NCBI GenBank assembly: GCA_900073065.1
Contig: FJOG01000047.1
Location: forward strand, 212,310-276,309
Reading direction: 5' to 3'
DNA: 64,000 nt
From: Phialocephala subalpina
Taxonomy: Eukaryota; Ascomycota; Leotiomycetes; Helotiales; Mollisiaceae
Shown here: positions 1 through 12,337 of the stretch, piece by piece
Numbering within the stretch: position 1 is the first letter of the stretch
How the letters are laid out: every line of letters starts with the position of its first letter
Program-made: the position numbers and the translations under genes
Notes under the pieces: generated by a model
What the model saw: the letters and a program-made list of their open reading frames with translations, nothing else
What the model was told of the DNA's origin: nothing
Database searches by the model: none

Positions 1-640
1 GTTTTATTTCTCTCGATTTCTTCGATTTTATTAAACTTTTTATTTTAAAAGAAAATTAAAAAGTATTATTTTATAATAAAATATTTATAAATAATAATTA
101 TATATTTAATATTTTCTTTTAATTATATTAATTAAAATGTTTTTTACGAGATAATAATATCGATAAAATCTATATATAAATTAAATATTTTGAATTATTA
201 ATTCGATTAATATATATAAAATTAAATTTTATTATTTATAAAAGATTAAATTATTTTCTTTATATTATATATTTATATAATAATTATTTTCGGTTTTTTA
301 TATATATTATTAGAAGTATTTAATATTATTTTACGTAATATTAAATATTTTCTTTATTATATTTATAAAAATAATTAATTAATATAATTTTAATTATAAA
401 TAATTATTTTTTCTTAGTTTTTTAAAAGTTATTATAATTAACTTCTTAAATTTGGTAAAGTAATATCGCAATTCTATCGATTTATTGAAAAGTATTATAA
501 AAAGCAAAATAAATATAATAATTATTATTTCAAGAATTTTATTTAATATTTCGTTTTTATTTAATATTTATTTAATATTTTATTTGGAAATATAACTTTA
601 AAAACTTTTCGAACTTTATATTTTACGATTGGTATTATGG
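1..640. repeat. AT-rich, RIP-like island
   Basis: The stretch is almost entirely A and T, with long TA runs and no plausible gene on either strand. The fall from normal base composition is abrupt near 600-640. This is the usual appearance of repeats destroyed by RIP in ascomycetes. I cannot identify the ancestral element. Confidence 0.8.
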
Positions 641-1060
641 AGGGATAAACCTCTTGGAGTCAATTCTAGTGTCTGCGAACCACGTAGAAAGCTACCTAAA
701 GAACTAAGATACAAGATGCCAGATCTCTTAATATATCCTCACCAAACCACGTGATATACTGCCCTGCCATTTTGCCTTGCCATAGTATTCATCTTTCTAC
801 TGGTAGTTGGTAGTTATAGAAGTATATATTTTGGTAGGGTGATCTGGTTGTTGGTTGCTGGTAGTGTTGTTGTTCCAGATCGGGCCTAGTGCTACACGTG
901 ACCTGGTCTTGGATATATTAAGAGATTTGGCATCTTGTATTCTTAGTTCTTTAGGCAGTTCACACTCCAACAATTCTACGCAGAGTTGGGCGTTCGTTTA
1001 TTGCCCTTCTACAATATCTATAAAGTTTGCCTCTAGTAGCTTAAAAAAGAAGGTTTAGCG
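641..1060. repeat. Inverted pair of LTR-like fragments
   Basis: Positions 695-738 and 911-955 are near-perfect reverse complements (about 44 bp, few mismatches) around a spacer of about 170 bp whose edges also resemble each other, each with a CACGTG-like word. Read on the minus strand, the right copy starts near 972 with TGTTGGAGTG, the kind of end seen in copia-type LTRs. The adjoining stretch at 983-1015 recurs at 10617-10655. I read this as two LTR remnants in opposite orientation; the family is not certain. Confidence 0.5.
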
Positions 1061-1827
1061 TAAAGCTTTTACTTTCTTTTAAGTTTCCTTAGTTATTATA
1101 TTATTTGATCTCTTAATGTCTGGCGTGAAAGCTGGGGCCTTCGCCCCTCTATTTCTCGCCCATCTTACCAAGGACTATAGGCCCATCTCGTCCTTTACTT
1201 CGGACACTTTCTTCCGGTGGATGTTTCTCTGTGCAATAGCAATCGCCTATTGAGCACCTGTCTATGACATGTGCGTGCGCACTATGACAAATTAGGCCTA
1301 GCGCATCATTTATAAGCGAGCCCACCCCTTTTGAGTTCGGGCTGGGAGGGGCGCCCCAACAATAGAATTCTTTGGAATTTGGAGCCCTTTGAAACTGCCG
1401 AAATCACGTAGTTGCACCTTGTATAAAGTAAATAAACGACTCTTCGAGGTATCCAGTACCCAGACCCTGATACTAGTGACTGATAAGATGCTAAAGATTT
1501 GCCGGGGCTTTGTTATTCTCAATGTCCCAGACATGCCTTTGCCTTTAACCTAAACTTGTTTAGGGAAAGGTATTCTACGAGGAAAAAATATTTCAGGATG
1601 AGACATTTTTGCACGTGATGCATTAACTACATTCAGGAATCAGGTAAGAATCTTAAGCTTAGGATTCAAGGCAATCCAATGGGTGGGAGGGGATGCGAGA
1701 AGGGGCCCCCGCTCGCCACCTTCGGCAGCGATATTCTCAGTCTGAATCCCCAATCTGAAATTCTCAATGTCCCAGACATTGAAGGTGATGCTCCACTGCA
1801 ATCGGCACGTGATATCAGCTTCGGAAT
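1061..1827. other. No gene recognised
   Basis: Mixed-composition sequence without a convincing coding region. A short phrase around 1515-1530 (TTCTCAATGTCCCAGACAT) is repeated at 1761-1779, hinting at a local duplication. Confidence 0.5.
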
Positions 1828-2895
1828 TTGCTGCTTCGAGATCAACACCTCGACCCCGACTCTGTTCTCAGCACCTTCACCGTCAGCGCCTCCACCGCGG
1901 CCATCACAACGTATACCACTAAGTTGAAGGCTAGAATGTACAGATCTCAATTCGACACAATGCTCAATCGAGCGAGGACAGAAGGGCGTGAAAGCCCCTT
2001 CTGGCGCGCACACAACAGCGCGTTGGTCAATCTCTACCGATCTCTAAGAGTGGAGGGAGTTGACTTCGAGTATTCCGTTGAATTGGCTATTTGGCTTAGT
2101 CTTTGTAAGTGTTTAGCCTTCCATACCGCTTCATGCTTATCTGACATGGCATTAGGGCCAGATGAGAAATTTCCAGCCAATGTCGACCCGATCGAACTAG
2201 TTCTGTTGAATCCTAATGCGCGTCAAGCTTCCTGTCTAGCACTTGGTGGCCAATTTGAGGCTCTGGCAATTCTTACGTCGATATCGCGGGTGGATCATAG
2301 GGTGGAGCAGGTATCTTCGCTGGGGCTTGATTTCACACACGACGGAGACGCGGCGATACGCCCAAGGAGAAATATGAACTTCCAATCCTTGATCGATATA
2401 ACAAGCGCTGGAGCGCATTTGGCTGCGGTCGAGGGTTACAACAATTCGGATTCTGAGGGTGGCTCGGAGTCTGCGGATTTAAGAGCACCATCACCGTCAC
2501 CATCATCCAACACCATTATAGAGTACGACGAGGAAGACAGGCATGAGGATTTCCGCAGTATCACACGAGATGCAATAAGAACCGTGCTGACTGAGCTCTA
2601 CGATACTGCTCACGTGTCACTGACCCAGGTAGAGGAGCTCGGGCAGGATATTGAAAGTGAGCTAAGTGACACCCACTTTCCTGCCAACTTTCAAGGCTCC
2701 TCAGGATACATGATACGCATTCTCCGTGCTATTATTGATGTAGCAGAGCACGCAGGGCTCTATCCACACCAGCAGCGTCGACGACGTCCTCCTCACCGAG
2801 TAACTGTGAGAGTTCGGCTCACCCCCATCTTTGTTCGCCGCAATCGCGACCCTCGCATATGGCATCGGCGGTTCCAACAAGGGAATCAGTGGTGA
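1828..2895 (+). CDS. Hypothetical protein, 355 aa
   Basis: A single uninterrupted reading frame of 355 codons, far longer than anything else nearby. I do not recognise the family. The first in-frame ATG is at 1828; the methionine at codon 37 (1936, MYRSQFDTML) is an equally good start, because the first 36 residues are low-complexity Ser/Thr/Ala. The middle (about residues 205-240) is acidic and Ser-rich. Residues 240-310 look helical (RDAIRTVLTELYDTAH...). The tail is strongly basic with Arg/His runs. No signal peptide or membrane segment is visible. It lies alone in a decayed, repeat-rich zone, so it could be a transposon-derived or lineage-specific protein. Confidence 0.5.
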   Translation: MLLRDQHLDPDSVLSTFTVSASTAAITTYTTKLKARMYRSQFDTMLNRARTEGRESPFWRAHNSALVNLYRSLRVEGVDFEYSVELAIWLSLCKCLAFHTASCLSDMALGPDEKFPANVDPIELVLLNPNARQASCLALGGQFEALAILTSISRVDHRVEQVSSLGLDFTHDGDAAIRPRRNMNFQSLIDITSAGAHLAAVEGYNNSDSEGGSESADLRAPSPSPSSNTIIEYDEEDRHEDFRSITRDAIRTVLTELYDTAHVSLTQVEELGQDIESELSDTHFPANFQGSSGYMIRILRAIIDVAEHAGLYPHQQRRRRPPHRVTVRVRLTPIFVRRNRDPRIWHRRFQQGNQW

Positions 2896-5215
2896 TGTCT
2901 GCAACTCTAACGCTGCTGCCATATCGGCATGACGAATCGCGGTTCTTCCAATTCTTCGAGGTAGATAGTAATATACAAGTTCTTTTAGAGGGAGTGTTAG
3001 TGAATAGCATCCTTTGAACTTCCTGGGGGAATATATCAGATGATTTGCCAGAAGGCCTTTATTAAACATCCAGAAGGATAAATGCTCAGAAGAGTTACCA
3101 GAAGGCATATCGGTAAGCTTCGATCCTTTGCCTTTGCCAATTCGATGTTCCTCTTACAGAGGTGATATTAACCAGAAGGTGTTGCCTAAGGCTCTTTGAT
3201 AGTGCTGAATCATGGTAGATAGTATCAAATGCAAGTGATATTGTCTACCACTTATCTTATTTTACGTGAACTTGAAGTGACTTGCGTAGCTAGGTTGAGA
3301 GTTGAATACCTCTTGACATTGCCAACTCAGCGACTCTCTCTAGCTTTGAACTAAACTCGCTCTTCAATAAAGTGACTTAAAGCTAATGGCCACTTTGTAA
3401 ATAATTAATGTTGCATTCCGTAGTGAGAATGTAAATACCATTGAAGGTCAAGGTCATCCTCAAAGTCTCAGCCTCGTACTGTAGCTCCGTAGCCTCGCTT
3501 CCGCTATCAACCCCGATTTGAAGCCAACAGCGGAACGGCCATTCTCAAGGCATCAATTACGGATCAAAGAGTCAGCTATAGCCTCAGAGGCACGACGTGC
3601 GGTGTTTGCATGGCTTGCACCTTCGTTTTAGCGCGTCGCCAAAGATTCTGTGACTATATAATCCCCTCCAGATTCACAACTCTCGATCTTTTTCTCGACA
3701 AACCCAAGGTATGTGTTTCCTTCCACCCTCTTGCTGTTCTCCCCCAGCAGGCATTTCAGAGCAGGCTGTGATCGCGTTGCTTTTCGCGTTGAAATTCCGA
3801 GCGTTGTCGAATTATTCCACAGGTTCCCGGGAATCTTGTGGATGCCCCCTTGATCTTCCAGAGGAAGATCTTGAAGTTGACCTCTCATGGTTCTCGCTAA
3901 CGCAGAGCATGGTGTCTCTAAGCTCTAGGAGCAATAAGGGACACGGGGGACGACAGCTTCCACCTCCTCGTGGTGTGCCCTGGAAACTTCCAAGTGGAAG
4001 GCTAGGAGAAGCTATTAGATAGACTGTAGATAGAATCAATGAATGATCTTTCAAATGATCACGCTCTGATCCATAGTGCTCTGTGACTTGATTATATCGT
4101 TGTCAACGTCGCAAAATTGTAACGCGCTCTCAACACGCTCACCTTTGCTACAAAGGCTTTGCAGCCACAAGCATGGTGCTGACGCCACAATCTCACCTTC
4201 AAATGTAGCAACACGCTGTTGACCACGAACAGCCAAGTCAGGCTTTGCCCAAGCTTCTTGTTCAAGTTGTTTGCCTTCCTCAGATCCTCAACCAATAATT
4301 AAAGTTGCTCCTTTAAGTCGGCGCGTGAACGTCGATCTAATCTTTCCAAACACCACCACCCATCCTCCTCCTCGACCTCTGCCTCAAAACCACCACAAGC
4401 CCCCATCACAATGATGCACCAAAGTCAATGGGCATAATGTCCAAGTTTTTCTTTCCCAGGGACGAACTCTTCCGACGTGGCGAGAACGAGTAATCTGCGT
4501 ACGGCATCCAGGGACAGCACTGGTAATTCAGCATCAAGGGATGACAACCGACTTCGAGTTGGGAATCGAACACATTAAGGGTCAATGCAGGCTCCTCGTC
4601 ATGCTGCTGATTTCTCTCGCCGTCTGCCCGCCGTCATTACAAGCCCTGGCAAGCAAACCGAGGGAAACGCCACACAAGCTCATGAGGACGAATCAAGTTA
4701 CGACAGCGATCGGAACGGCCGATTGAAAGAAGAGACAGACACAAGAAGGGAAGAGGTAGAGATGTCCTCTCGCCGCAGCGGATCCCACCCCCGTGGCCCT
4801 CGCTAATATCTCAACTTTCGAATTGGCTTGAGCCCTACATTCGTTCGTAGGATAGTCGCTCTCCAAAATCGCCTCTCACGCATTTCGCTAGATAGTTGGT
4901 GAAAGAACTTGGGATCTTGGATATACCGCAGCCATATCTTCCGGAACAGCAGCAAGCCGTCTGCTTGTTATAGTCGGGGTAGATTTATTGTATTGAGGAT
5001 TTTGTTCTTCGTATATTGCCTGCATATGAATGCTAATGAGCCCCGCCAGAGAGTAAAATAGTAAGTATCCAAGACTCCAGCCCCATGGAGAAGGTCCCCT
5101 TTTGTACTTATTATTATAAAAGAAGCAAATGAAAGTATACTATCTGCTAATGCGATACTAAAGGTGCCTCCGTGACATGGAAATGATTTGCCAAGATCCA
5201 GAACATCCAAATTCG
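2896..5215. other. No gene recognised
   Basis: Only short frames on both strands with no family resemblance or consistent splice pattern. A TATA-like stretch (TATATAATCCCC) at about 3655 precedes pyrimidine-rich sequence, like a fungal promoter and 5' leader, but no convincing coding region follows. Part of the right end (5004-5066) is a dispersed repeat listed separately. Confidence 0.45.
5004..5066 (+). repeat. Dispersed repeat, copy 1
   Basis: This stretch, with CTTCGTA, ATTG, CCTGCAT, GCCAGAGA.TAAAA and GTAAGT in order, matches 20535-20602 with the same order and spacing. The second copy lies immediately upstream of the ~125 bp tandem array at 20.6-21.27 kb. The nature of the element is unknown. 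Confidence 0.5.
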
Positions 5216-6345
5216 GCCCGATATCTTGATATGGTATTCATTGCCCTATATTATAATATAATTTATTCCAAAAAAATTCGCTATTTTTATTCTCCGAAGA
5301 AAATAATTATTATTTTATTTTATTTCAAAATTTATTCTAAGGCTTTATTTTTATAAAATTATAAAATATCAAATTAAAATTAAAAATATTAATTTAATAG
5401 TTTTTATTATTTCGAAAATAATAATAATTATTTTATATGATTTTAATATTTATTAAAAAAATAAAATATTAAATTCAGAAACAAAAATATATAAATATAA
5501 TATATTATTATTCCTTTTTATTTCAAAATTTATATAAAATTTTGAAAAATAAATATAAATAAATTATAAAAGAATTAATTATTTCTCAATATAATATTTT
5601 ATTATAAATATTATTATATTGAAATCGTAATTATAAATTTTATATATAATTTTCTTTATTAAAAATCAAATATTTAAAAAAGGAAAACTCGGATTATAAT
5701 TTAATACTTTTTAATTAATTCTTCGTATTTTGAAATATATAATAAAATTAATTAAATATTAATAATTTATATAATTTATATAATTAAAATAATTAGAATA
5801 TTAAAATTTTTACAAAAATAATTTTTAATATTTTCTTTATTATTTTCTTATAAAATTAATTTCCTAAAAATAAAAATTATCGAGTATATATATTTTTTAA
5901 AATTATAATATATATATTTCTTTGATTTTTAATTCGTATTATTATATTTTGAAAAGTATTTTTTTAAATTTGATTTAATTTTCTTTATTTTTATATTATA
6001 TGTATTATTTCTTATAAATTCAAATATTAAATTAAATTAAAATATATAAATATAATTTTATTTTATAAAATATTATAATTTTCAATTTTTTTAATAAAAA
6101 AATATTAATAATAATAAACGAATTATTATTATTAAAATAAATACGCATTTTGCTTTCGACGAAATTTAACTTTAAATCGATTTACTTTTGAGTTTAAATG
6201 AGTTTTAATATTAATATTATAAGTTATTAATTTAATTAGTAATTAAAAATATTAAAATTAATTTTTATATAAATAAATAAAAACCAAATAATAAACGCAA
6301 AAATTAAGAGACTTTACCTTTTATTTGTTTTACTGCCCTTTTTAA
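5216..6345. repeat. AT-rich, RIP-like island
   Basis: About 1.1 kb of nearly pure A+T sequence with very short stop-riddled frames, sharply bounded by normal sequence on both sides. It is consistent with a transposon copy erased by RIP; the original element cannot be recognised. Confidence 0.8.
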
Positions 6346-8324
6346 CCACTTTATTATAAGCGCCATTATATAATTTTGAGTTTATAGTGGGGTTACAAAC
6401 GCTACTAAGATATTGATAAAGCCGGTGCCAACCCCGCTATCTCTCCCCTTTCGGCATACCCGTGTTGTCTTCGTCCGAATGAAGAGCGCCTTCTTTCCTT
6501 TTTCTAAGGCAGGCTCTAGGCAGTCGTGGTTGCCTCGCGATACAATACAGGAGAGCGTTGGAGGGTGTTGCGAGCGGGAAATTCTGGCTGTTCAACTCGT
6601 GTCGAGTTGTTGCCAACGGCAGAAGATGGTGTGATAAGGCTCTGAAGACCGGCCAAGATCCTGCTCCTCCAGCGACTTTATCTACGGGAAGCAGGGAAGG
6701 AGGGTGACAAGGAAGAAAAAAAGAAGCAAGGAAGGATGGTGAACATGCGGGCGGAGAGATGTCGCTCACCTGACTCAACATTCTTACCTAAGCCCTCTCC
6801 TATATAAAAGGGGAGCTGTGGTCTGGATGGCAACAAATTCTGTCGCATCATGCCGGCCAGCGTGTCCAACCGATCGAGACGGTTCGTTTTTCATGCTGCA
6901 AGAGTCGACGGCTGACCGCCAATCGGACCGGACGTTGCGGCTTGATCGGGGCCACGGAGTGCAAGACGAAGACTGTCATAGCTTCCAAGTGGTTGCAAAC
7001 TACGTTGTTCGCATATATATAAGAGTGGAAGTTGCCTCGGTTTCGAGTGGAGGAAGTTTGAGGCTATATATTCGAGATCATCCCAGCCTTCTCGGAATTT
7101 CCAATCCCCCGCCGTCGCTGCAGGACGCAAGGCATCCATTCTATGAGACTCGGATTTCGACAGCTGCATGTTGGCTGAGCCTCTCACGGCATACAGCTCT
7201 TGGGTGCTGCAGACAGTTGCATGATGGATATGATTTGGGCGGTGGTCGGTGTCGGTGCCAGCGCACCACATGCATCTCAGCATCTGTCCATGGCCAGTCT
7301 TGATTACCTCCTTATGTTATGCGATACGGACTCTGTTCTCTGTTCATTGAAATCACAATGATTTACTCCGAGTTCCTGACGTATCTGCGAGCAGTTATTG
7401 TTCTACCCATTGCCGACCTTCTAAATGTTTCCCTTCTCCTATTGCCACCATTTTTTCTCAGCATACTACTCTCAGCTAAAGTCTCTCTGGTTCGGAAGAG
7501 GTGGATCGACAAGTGTTATTGGACCAAATGGACTAATCAGATACCAGTCCACTCACATTCAGCACGCAGAGAATCCGAACTGCATTATCAAACTGCATCA
7601 TCTATTCGCCTGTGGGGATCGTCAGCAGCTGGAGGAATGGCACGCCCGTGTTAGCCTCACTCTCCAACGGGGGAGGGAACAGGGAGGGGAGGCTGCCATT
7701 CGCCATGGTCTCAGAATCATCTCCTCATCAGATACTTTGAAAGGATACAAACTTGATCCGATCTTTTCTGATGCAGCCATCTCGTTACATTGTCTCCCAC
7801 GACCATGCTCATCGAGGGATTCTGGATTCTCTCTTGATCAGGAGATGGGTGGATCATCGATATTGCCTTTTCTTCGGTGAGAGGCCAGTCGATGCGGTGA
7901 CCATCAGCACACCCTTTCCGGACGAATAGCATCGAAAATGATGCATGCAAGCTTCAGTTAAGTTTTTCATCCTATATCCAGACTCGAGCCATCTGGCCCT
8001 ATAACACCACATTCCGCCCAAACTATCCTCCTTTCAGCCCGGGTGGAAGAGAAGACCAATGGACTCTCCATGGATTTCAAGGGAGGCTGCAATGCATCTC
8101 GTTTTGCTGGGCATCAGCAGTCTCTTCTTCCGCCCTCGGGGTGGTTTTGACTGCCAATGGACAGCACATCATGCAACCACATCTGTATGTTCCGCAGCTG
8201 CGCCTTGGTGTGGAGAGAGAGGAGGCTACCCTTCAAAATATGAGACAGGTCTTTCCGATCTTCTTCCTTCGTACCCCGCCAATGCAGCTTGTTCGACGAT
8301 TTTCGAAGGCATTGAAGCAAAGGC
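6346..8324. other. No convincing gene; promoter-like TATA at 6801
   Basis: Several overlapping frames of 60-160 codons exist on both strands but none resembles a known family, and codon content looks accidental. A good TATA box (CTATATAAAAGGGG) sits near 6801 and another TATA-like run near 7013, so a non-coding or decayed transcription unit is possible. Confidence 0.4.
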
Positions 8325-9648
8325 ATGATGAGCATCTATGCTCACGATAACCCTCCGGTGATGAACATTAGCCTTCCTAGGAATTCCATTGCCACCACCA
8401 TGGTACAAACTCCGCCTGCAAGCCCTTCCGGGCGAATACCCCGAGATGTCAACGAAACCCTACGTGGCTGGCCCACGTTAGCTAATACAATCGCCGTGAA
8501 ACCCGATCTTGAGGCTTTCTCAGCTTTCACAGGTCTCAGTATAAAGTCCCTGCTCTACTACCAAGCCCAACTCACCTATCTACGCAAGAAGTTACATCAA
8601 GCCGAATGGACAGACCACCGTCTACACAATGAAGAGGATGAACAAGCCCAATATGCAGAAGGTCTGGAAACTCTCTTCATGGTAGTCGACTCCAAGGGAG
8701 AAAAAGACCCTGAGCAATGAACTGTTTTGTGCAAATCCGAGAAGTTCTTGATAAATACAGTAAGAATTCTTTCCAATCCCAGTCGGCCATATAATACTGA
8801 TGTCATCCTGTACGTAGGCAATGCACTTCTACGATTCTCGCAAATAACAACACTGCCCGATGCAGACAGCGTTAACGTTCGGAGCCTGCGACAATACTTG
8901 AAACAAATGGGGGGTCTCGCCGGCGACGGCTCCAAAACCTGGGGCAACCAGACGGAGATCGAGGAACCCGAGATCGGACTACCACAGCTGATCCTGGGCC
9001 TCTTCAACGGCTTTTTCTCGTCTCCAAAACTCGAACGCAAAACCTGTCTTGGGAAGTTCCAGGAGCATCTGATCATTCCTCGCCTGTTGCGCAAACCAGA
9101 CGGATTGGCTTTATGGGTAGCCCATCACTTCATCCCATTCTACTATTATCTGTGGAAGAAGCACTATAAACCACTACTCGCCAGGGCCAAGCGTGTCCTG
9201 GCAAAATGCCACACACCGAAAGAGTGCAGTGACGTGGAAGGGAAAGGCTCTGATAGCGCTACGCTAACACCCACTTCAAGCAACGCCTCGGACAACGGTG
9301 TCTAAGAACCTCACTGAGTACTCGGGAAACTGGATCGTACGCATCATATCTATCTTCAACACTGTAGTAGCCTGTCTCCTTCCTACGGTCGCCATCACGG
9401 TTCTTGCTAGGGTGCATACTATGGTATGATTCTGGGTCTGATTGCTCTTTTCACTGCGGCTTTTGGGATTGGACTTGTTCTTCTTTCGTCGGGTAGTTCG
9501 AGAGTGGAGATCTTTACTGCTTCTGCTGCGTAAGTTGATTCTTAAATGAGACAAACTGACCTAAGGATCTCTACTGACACAAGATAAATGCAGGTTTTCG
9601 GCTGTCATGGTAGTCTTCGTACAGAATCAGATCTCTACTCCCAGATGA
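8325..9648 (+). pseudogene. DUF6594 membrane protein gene with frameshifts
   Basis: The N-terminal part carries the DUF6594 signature (RGWPTLANTIAVKPDLEAFS, then SIKSLLYYQAQLTYLR). After codon Gln at 8717 the frame hits TGA, but one base over it resumes as CFVQIREVLDKY, exactly what follows the conserved EQW in this family: a single G appears missing from TGG. A 58-bp intron (8760-8817) follows, then NALLRFSQI and a long open stretch. The C-terminal membrane region (FNTVVACLLPTVAITVLA, then MILGLIALFTAAFGIG) sits in two further frames, and the last exon ends FSAVMVVFVQNQ at 9648 after an intron near 9530-9595. Three frame changes imply a decayed gene, unless assembly errors are present. DUF6594 proteins are fungal membrane proteins of unknown function. 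Confidence 0.75.
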
Positions 9649-11085
9649 ACAGGTGAAGGTTTCTTTCTTTCTTGGGTGGAGTATGGCTATCGGAGAGACT
9701 TTCTTATGCTGTGTACGACTGAATGACTTACGACTTTCTTGGGGGTTGGGGGTTGAGGAGAGGGGGGGGGGGGCGCGTATCGATGGAGGTGGGGGAGTAT
9801 GGATCGCGATTGATTGATGACTCTGAGATTTTCTATTCTTATTCAAATACCAATACTCGATATGAAAGTTAAAAGCAATATGAATTAATCTCAGTTGCGC
9901 TGTGATTGGATACTGTTCTCTAATGCAAGACGTAGGATAGGGTTGCTGGTGGGGTAAGCACTAGAAATGAGACAGAGGCCTAGCTGTTATTTGCCCTGTT
10001 ATCATCTTCTAAAAATATTTGAACCCTTCCCTGGAAATGGACTAAGATAGAACCAGATTATTATGCATTATCCAAGTCTCCTCCCGGCGTCTCTATCTAT
10101 AGATACTGTACATCTTTCGAAACCAAGAAATGAGCCAACGCACAGAGAGGCGTCAACATGTCAGCGCTTTTCGAACGAGTTAGGAAAATGTGCTACTGTA
10201 GAAAGCTTAGCAACGAGCCGAATTAAAGATTGGGGAAACTTACATCCGAAAGCTTATTTGGTATTCCAGAAGAAGTAGCTTCTATAAAATTGACTATCTC
10301 GATAGACTAGTTTACTACCATGGACTTTAGGGTCTCTTTCGTCTTATTTATTATCTGTAATACGACTGTGCCTATGGAATTCAAATCTATTGTAGTAGGG
10401 TCATATGAGTTCTCAAAAATACTTGTTTATATTAGGTAGTTTCGGGGGTTTATGCTAACCACATGCTCCCTAGTACATAAGGAGCTCTTTGCTCTCTGAA
10501 AACAATTAAGCATCTTTGCCCACTCCATTTACAGGCTTATTCTACGTATGGCTGATTACTCTGCGCGACGATTATCGAATTAGTCTAGCTCACTGGCTGA
10601 GACGAAGTGACCTACGGTTGGGCGCACGTTTATTGCCCTTCTACAATACCCTTCGAGAGGTTTAATCAAATATAGCCCTATAAGCGTAAAACAATATCAT
10701 CATCATCATCCACTGAGGTGAGGTTAATACAAGGACCGATCCCAAAGCGCAGCCTCCGTACCAGTACCAGCACAGCACACTTTTAATAAGTCGCCTCACC
10801 TCCATCCAGGCAAGTCTCCCCTCTACATTTTCCAAATCTCGCCAACACTAAAATACGCCCGTCAACACTACGACCACGATTCTCTCGCCGTCGACACACC
10901 GCTTTACCCACATCCTCGTTCACGACTTCAACCACCGACTATGGTTCCAAAGAGGTAGGTAAATCCTCACCATCGCACCGTCTTCATTGCACCTGCCCGG
11001 TTCGAAGTCTAGTACCCTTCGAGTCGCCAAAATAAAAAGGCGATCGATCTTCGCTCTCGTCAGGTCCACCAGTTCATTGCATGAC
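9649..11085. other. No gene; simple repeat and LTR scrap
   Basis: No convincing coding region. A run of 12 G lies at 9762-9773. Positions 10617-10655 repeat the sequence at 983-1015 (GGGCG..CGTTTATTGCCCTTCTACAAT), a short remnant of the same LTR-type element as at the left edge. The last 250 bp, pyrimidine-rich with CCGTC/CACC words, probably descend from the creA promoter and leader. Confidence 0.5.
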
Positions 11086-12105
11086 ATGCAACGCGCAGCC
11101 TCCGCTGTCAATTTTAATAATCTATTAAATCCCCAGACAGCTCTCAAGCAACAGCAAGAGGCTGCGAGGTAAAAATTGGCTCTTATCTCGCAACAGCAGC
11201 AAAAGCAACGGGAAGCACAGATGGCAGCCGTCGGTATGATACCACAGATGATGGGAGGAAACATGGACGACCGGCCAGATCTCCCTGGTCTGTACAAATT
11301 CCCATTGTTTGATAAGGGCTTCCACCGACTTCAACATCAAACTCGACACATCCGAACGCACACCGGAGAGAAGTGTCATGCGCGCCGGTTCCAAGGCTGC
11401 ACAAAGCGATTCAGTCATTCCGACGAGCTTACTCGATAGTCGAGGATACACAACAATCCCAACTCGAGAAGAAGCAATAAGACAGAGCAGGCTGTTGTCT
11501 AGGCAGCTCAGAACGGAGGGACTGGTCAACAGATCCTAGCAATGGCCACGATGATGCCACCACCTTGTAAGAACTTCTCACGTCCTGCTCCTACTTCTGT
11601 TGTTGGATCACCGAACGTCTCACCGCCACACTCCTTTGCTTCTTACTCTTCGGTCGTTCCGTCGAATCCAAATCCCTACGTCCGGTCCGGCGGAAACACC
11701 AACAACGAAGCTGCTCTCGATTTACAGCTGCTACCCAAGTAGAGCGAGAAAGCATGTCAGTGACACACCGTCTACACCACAGCAGTCTCCGTGTTGTGTG
11801 TTAGTGCAGGAGGAAAGGAGGTCGTAGCAAGACAGAAGAGATAGACGAGCGCTCTAAATAGGAGTGGCAGCAATCTGGATAGTAATCAGGGATACAAGAG
11901 GCCAGTGGAGGAAATGAGGTACGCAAATGCTTAGGAAAGCGTCTGACACGAAAATTAGAAAGCAGATGAAAGCCTTTCACCTCACTGGACTCGATGCATG
12001 ATCTTCTCTAATATGGCCGGTGCTGAGATGCCTCTAGGGCCACCAGCACCTCAGGCATATTTCGAGTTGCACAACTATCAGTTAGAGAATGTTTAGAGAA
12101 GCAGC
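11086..12105 (+). pseudogene. creA: Decayed copy of carbon catabolite repressor creA/cre1
   Basis: The frame opens with MQRAASAVNFNNLLNPQ, the characteristic CreA amino terminus. It then runs through a Gln-rich stretch into two C2H2 fingers that match CreA/Mig1 ([27 protein letters not shown]). Both cysteines of finger 1 are replaced by Phe (KFPLFDKGF). A stop codon at about 11436 takes the place of the His after DELTR, yet the following SRIHNNPNSRRSN is still readable. Further on come MPPPCKNFSRPAPTSVVGSPNVSPP and MSVTHRLHH, again CreA-like, with more stops, and traces continue to about 12100. Loss of zinc ligands and several stops make a functional repressor impossible. It is probably a duplicated extra copy; the true creA should be elsewhere in the genome. 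Confidence 0.85.
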
Positions 12106-12337
12106 CAGGATACACTAGCACTGCAACGAATGCCTTGGCTGCTGAAACATGCCTCTTAAAGCTGTTAAATGCTGCCGGCAATCCAGCAACGAAAAATTTC
12201 CTCTTTAATCAAGGACAGCATTCATCAAACCCAGCTTGTTCACATGATCTTAGCAGGCGCACACAAATCAAAGGCATTGTCATGTCTCTTTTCTCGTCTT
12301 TGCTAGTCTGAACAAACGCAATCAGCACCTTTGATTC

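Noticed and set aside
4541..4806. Two overlapping short plus-strand frames as a gene
   Set aside because: Short, low-information, no recognisable motif and no splice support.
6818..7303. Plus-strand frame of 161 codons as a gene
   Set aside because: No family resemblance, an equally long frame lies on the opposite strand, and composition looks accidental, although a TATA box lies just upstream.
7319..7950. Overlapping frames as membrane or other genes
   Set aside because: Short, mutually overlapping and without conserved motifs or splice structure.
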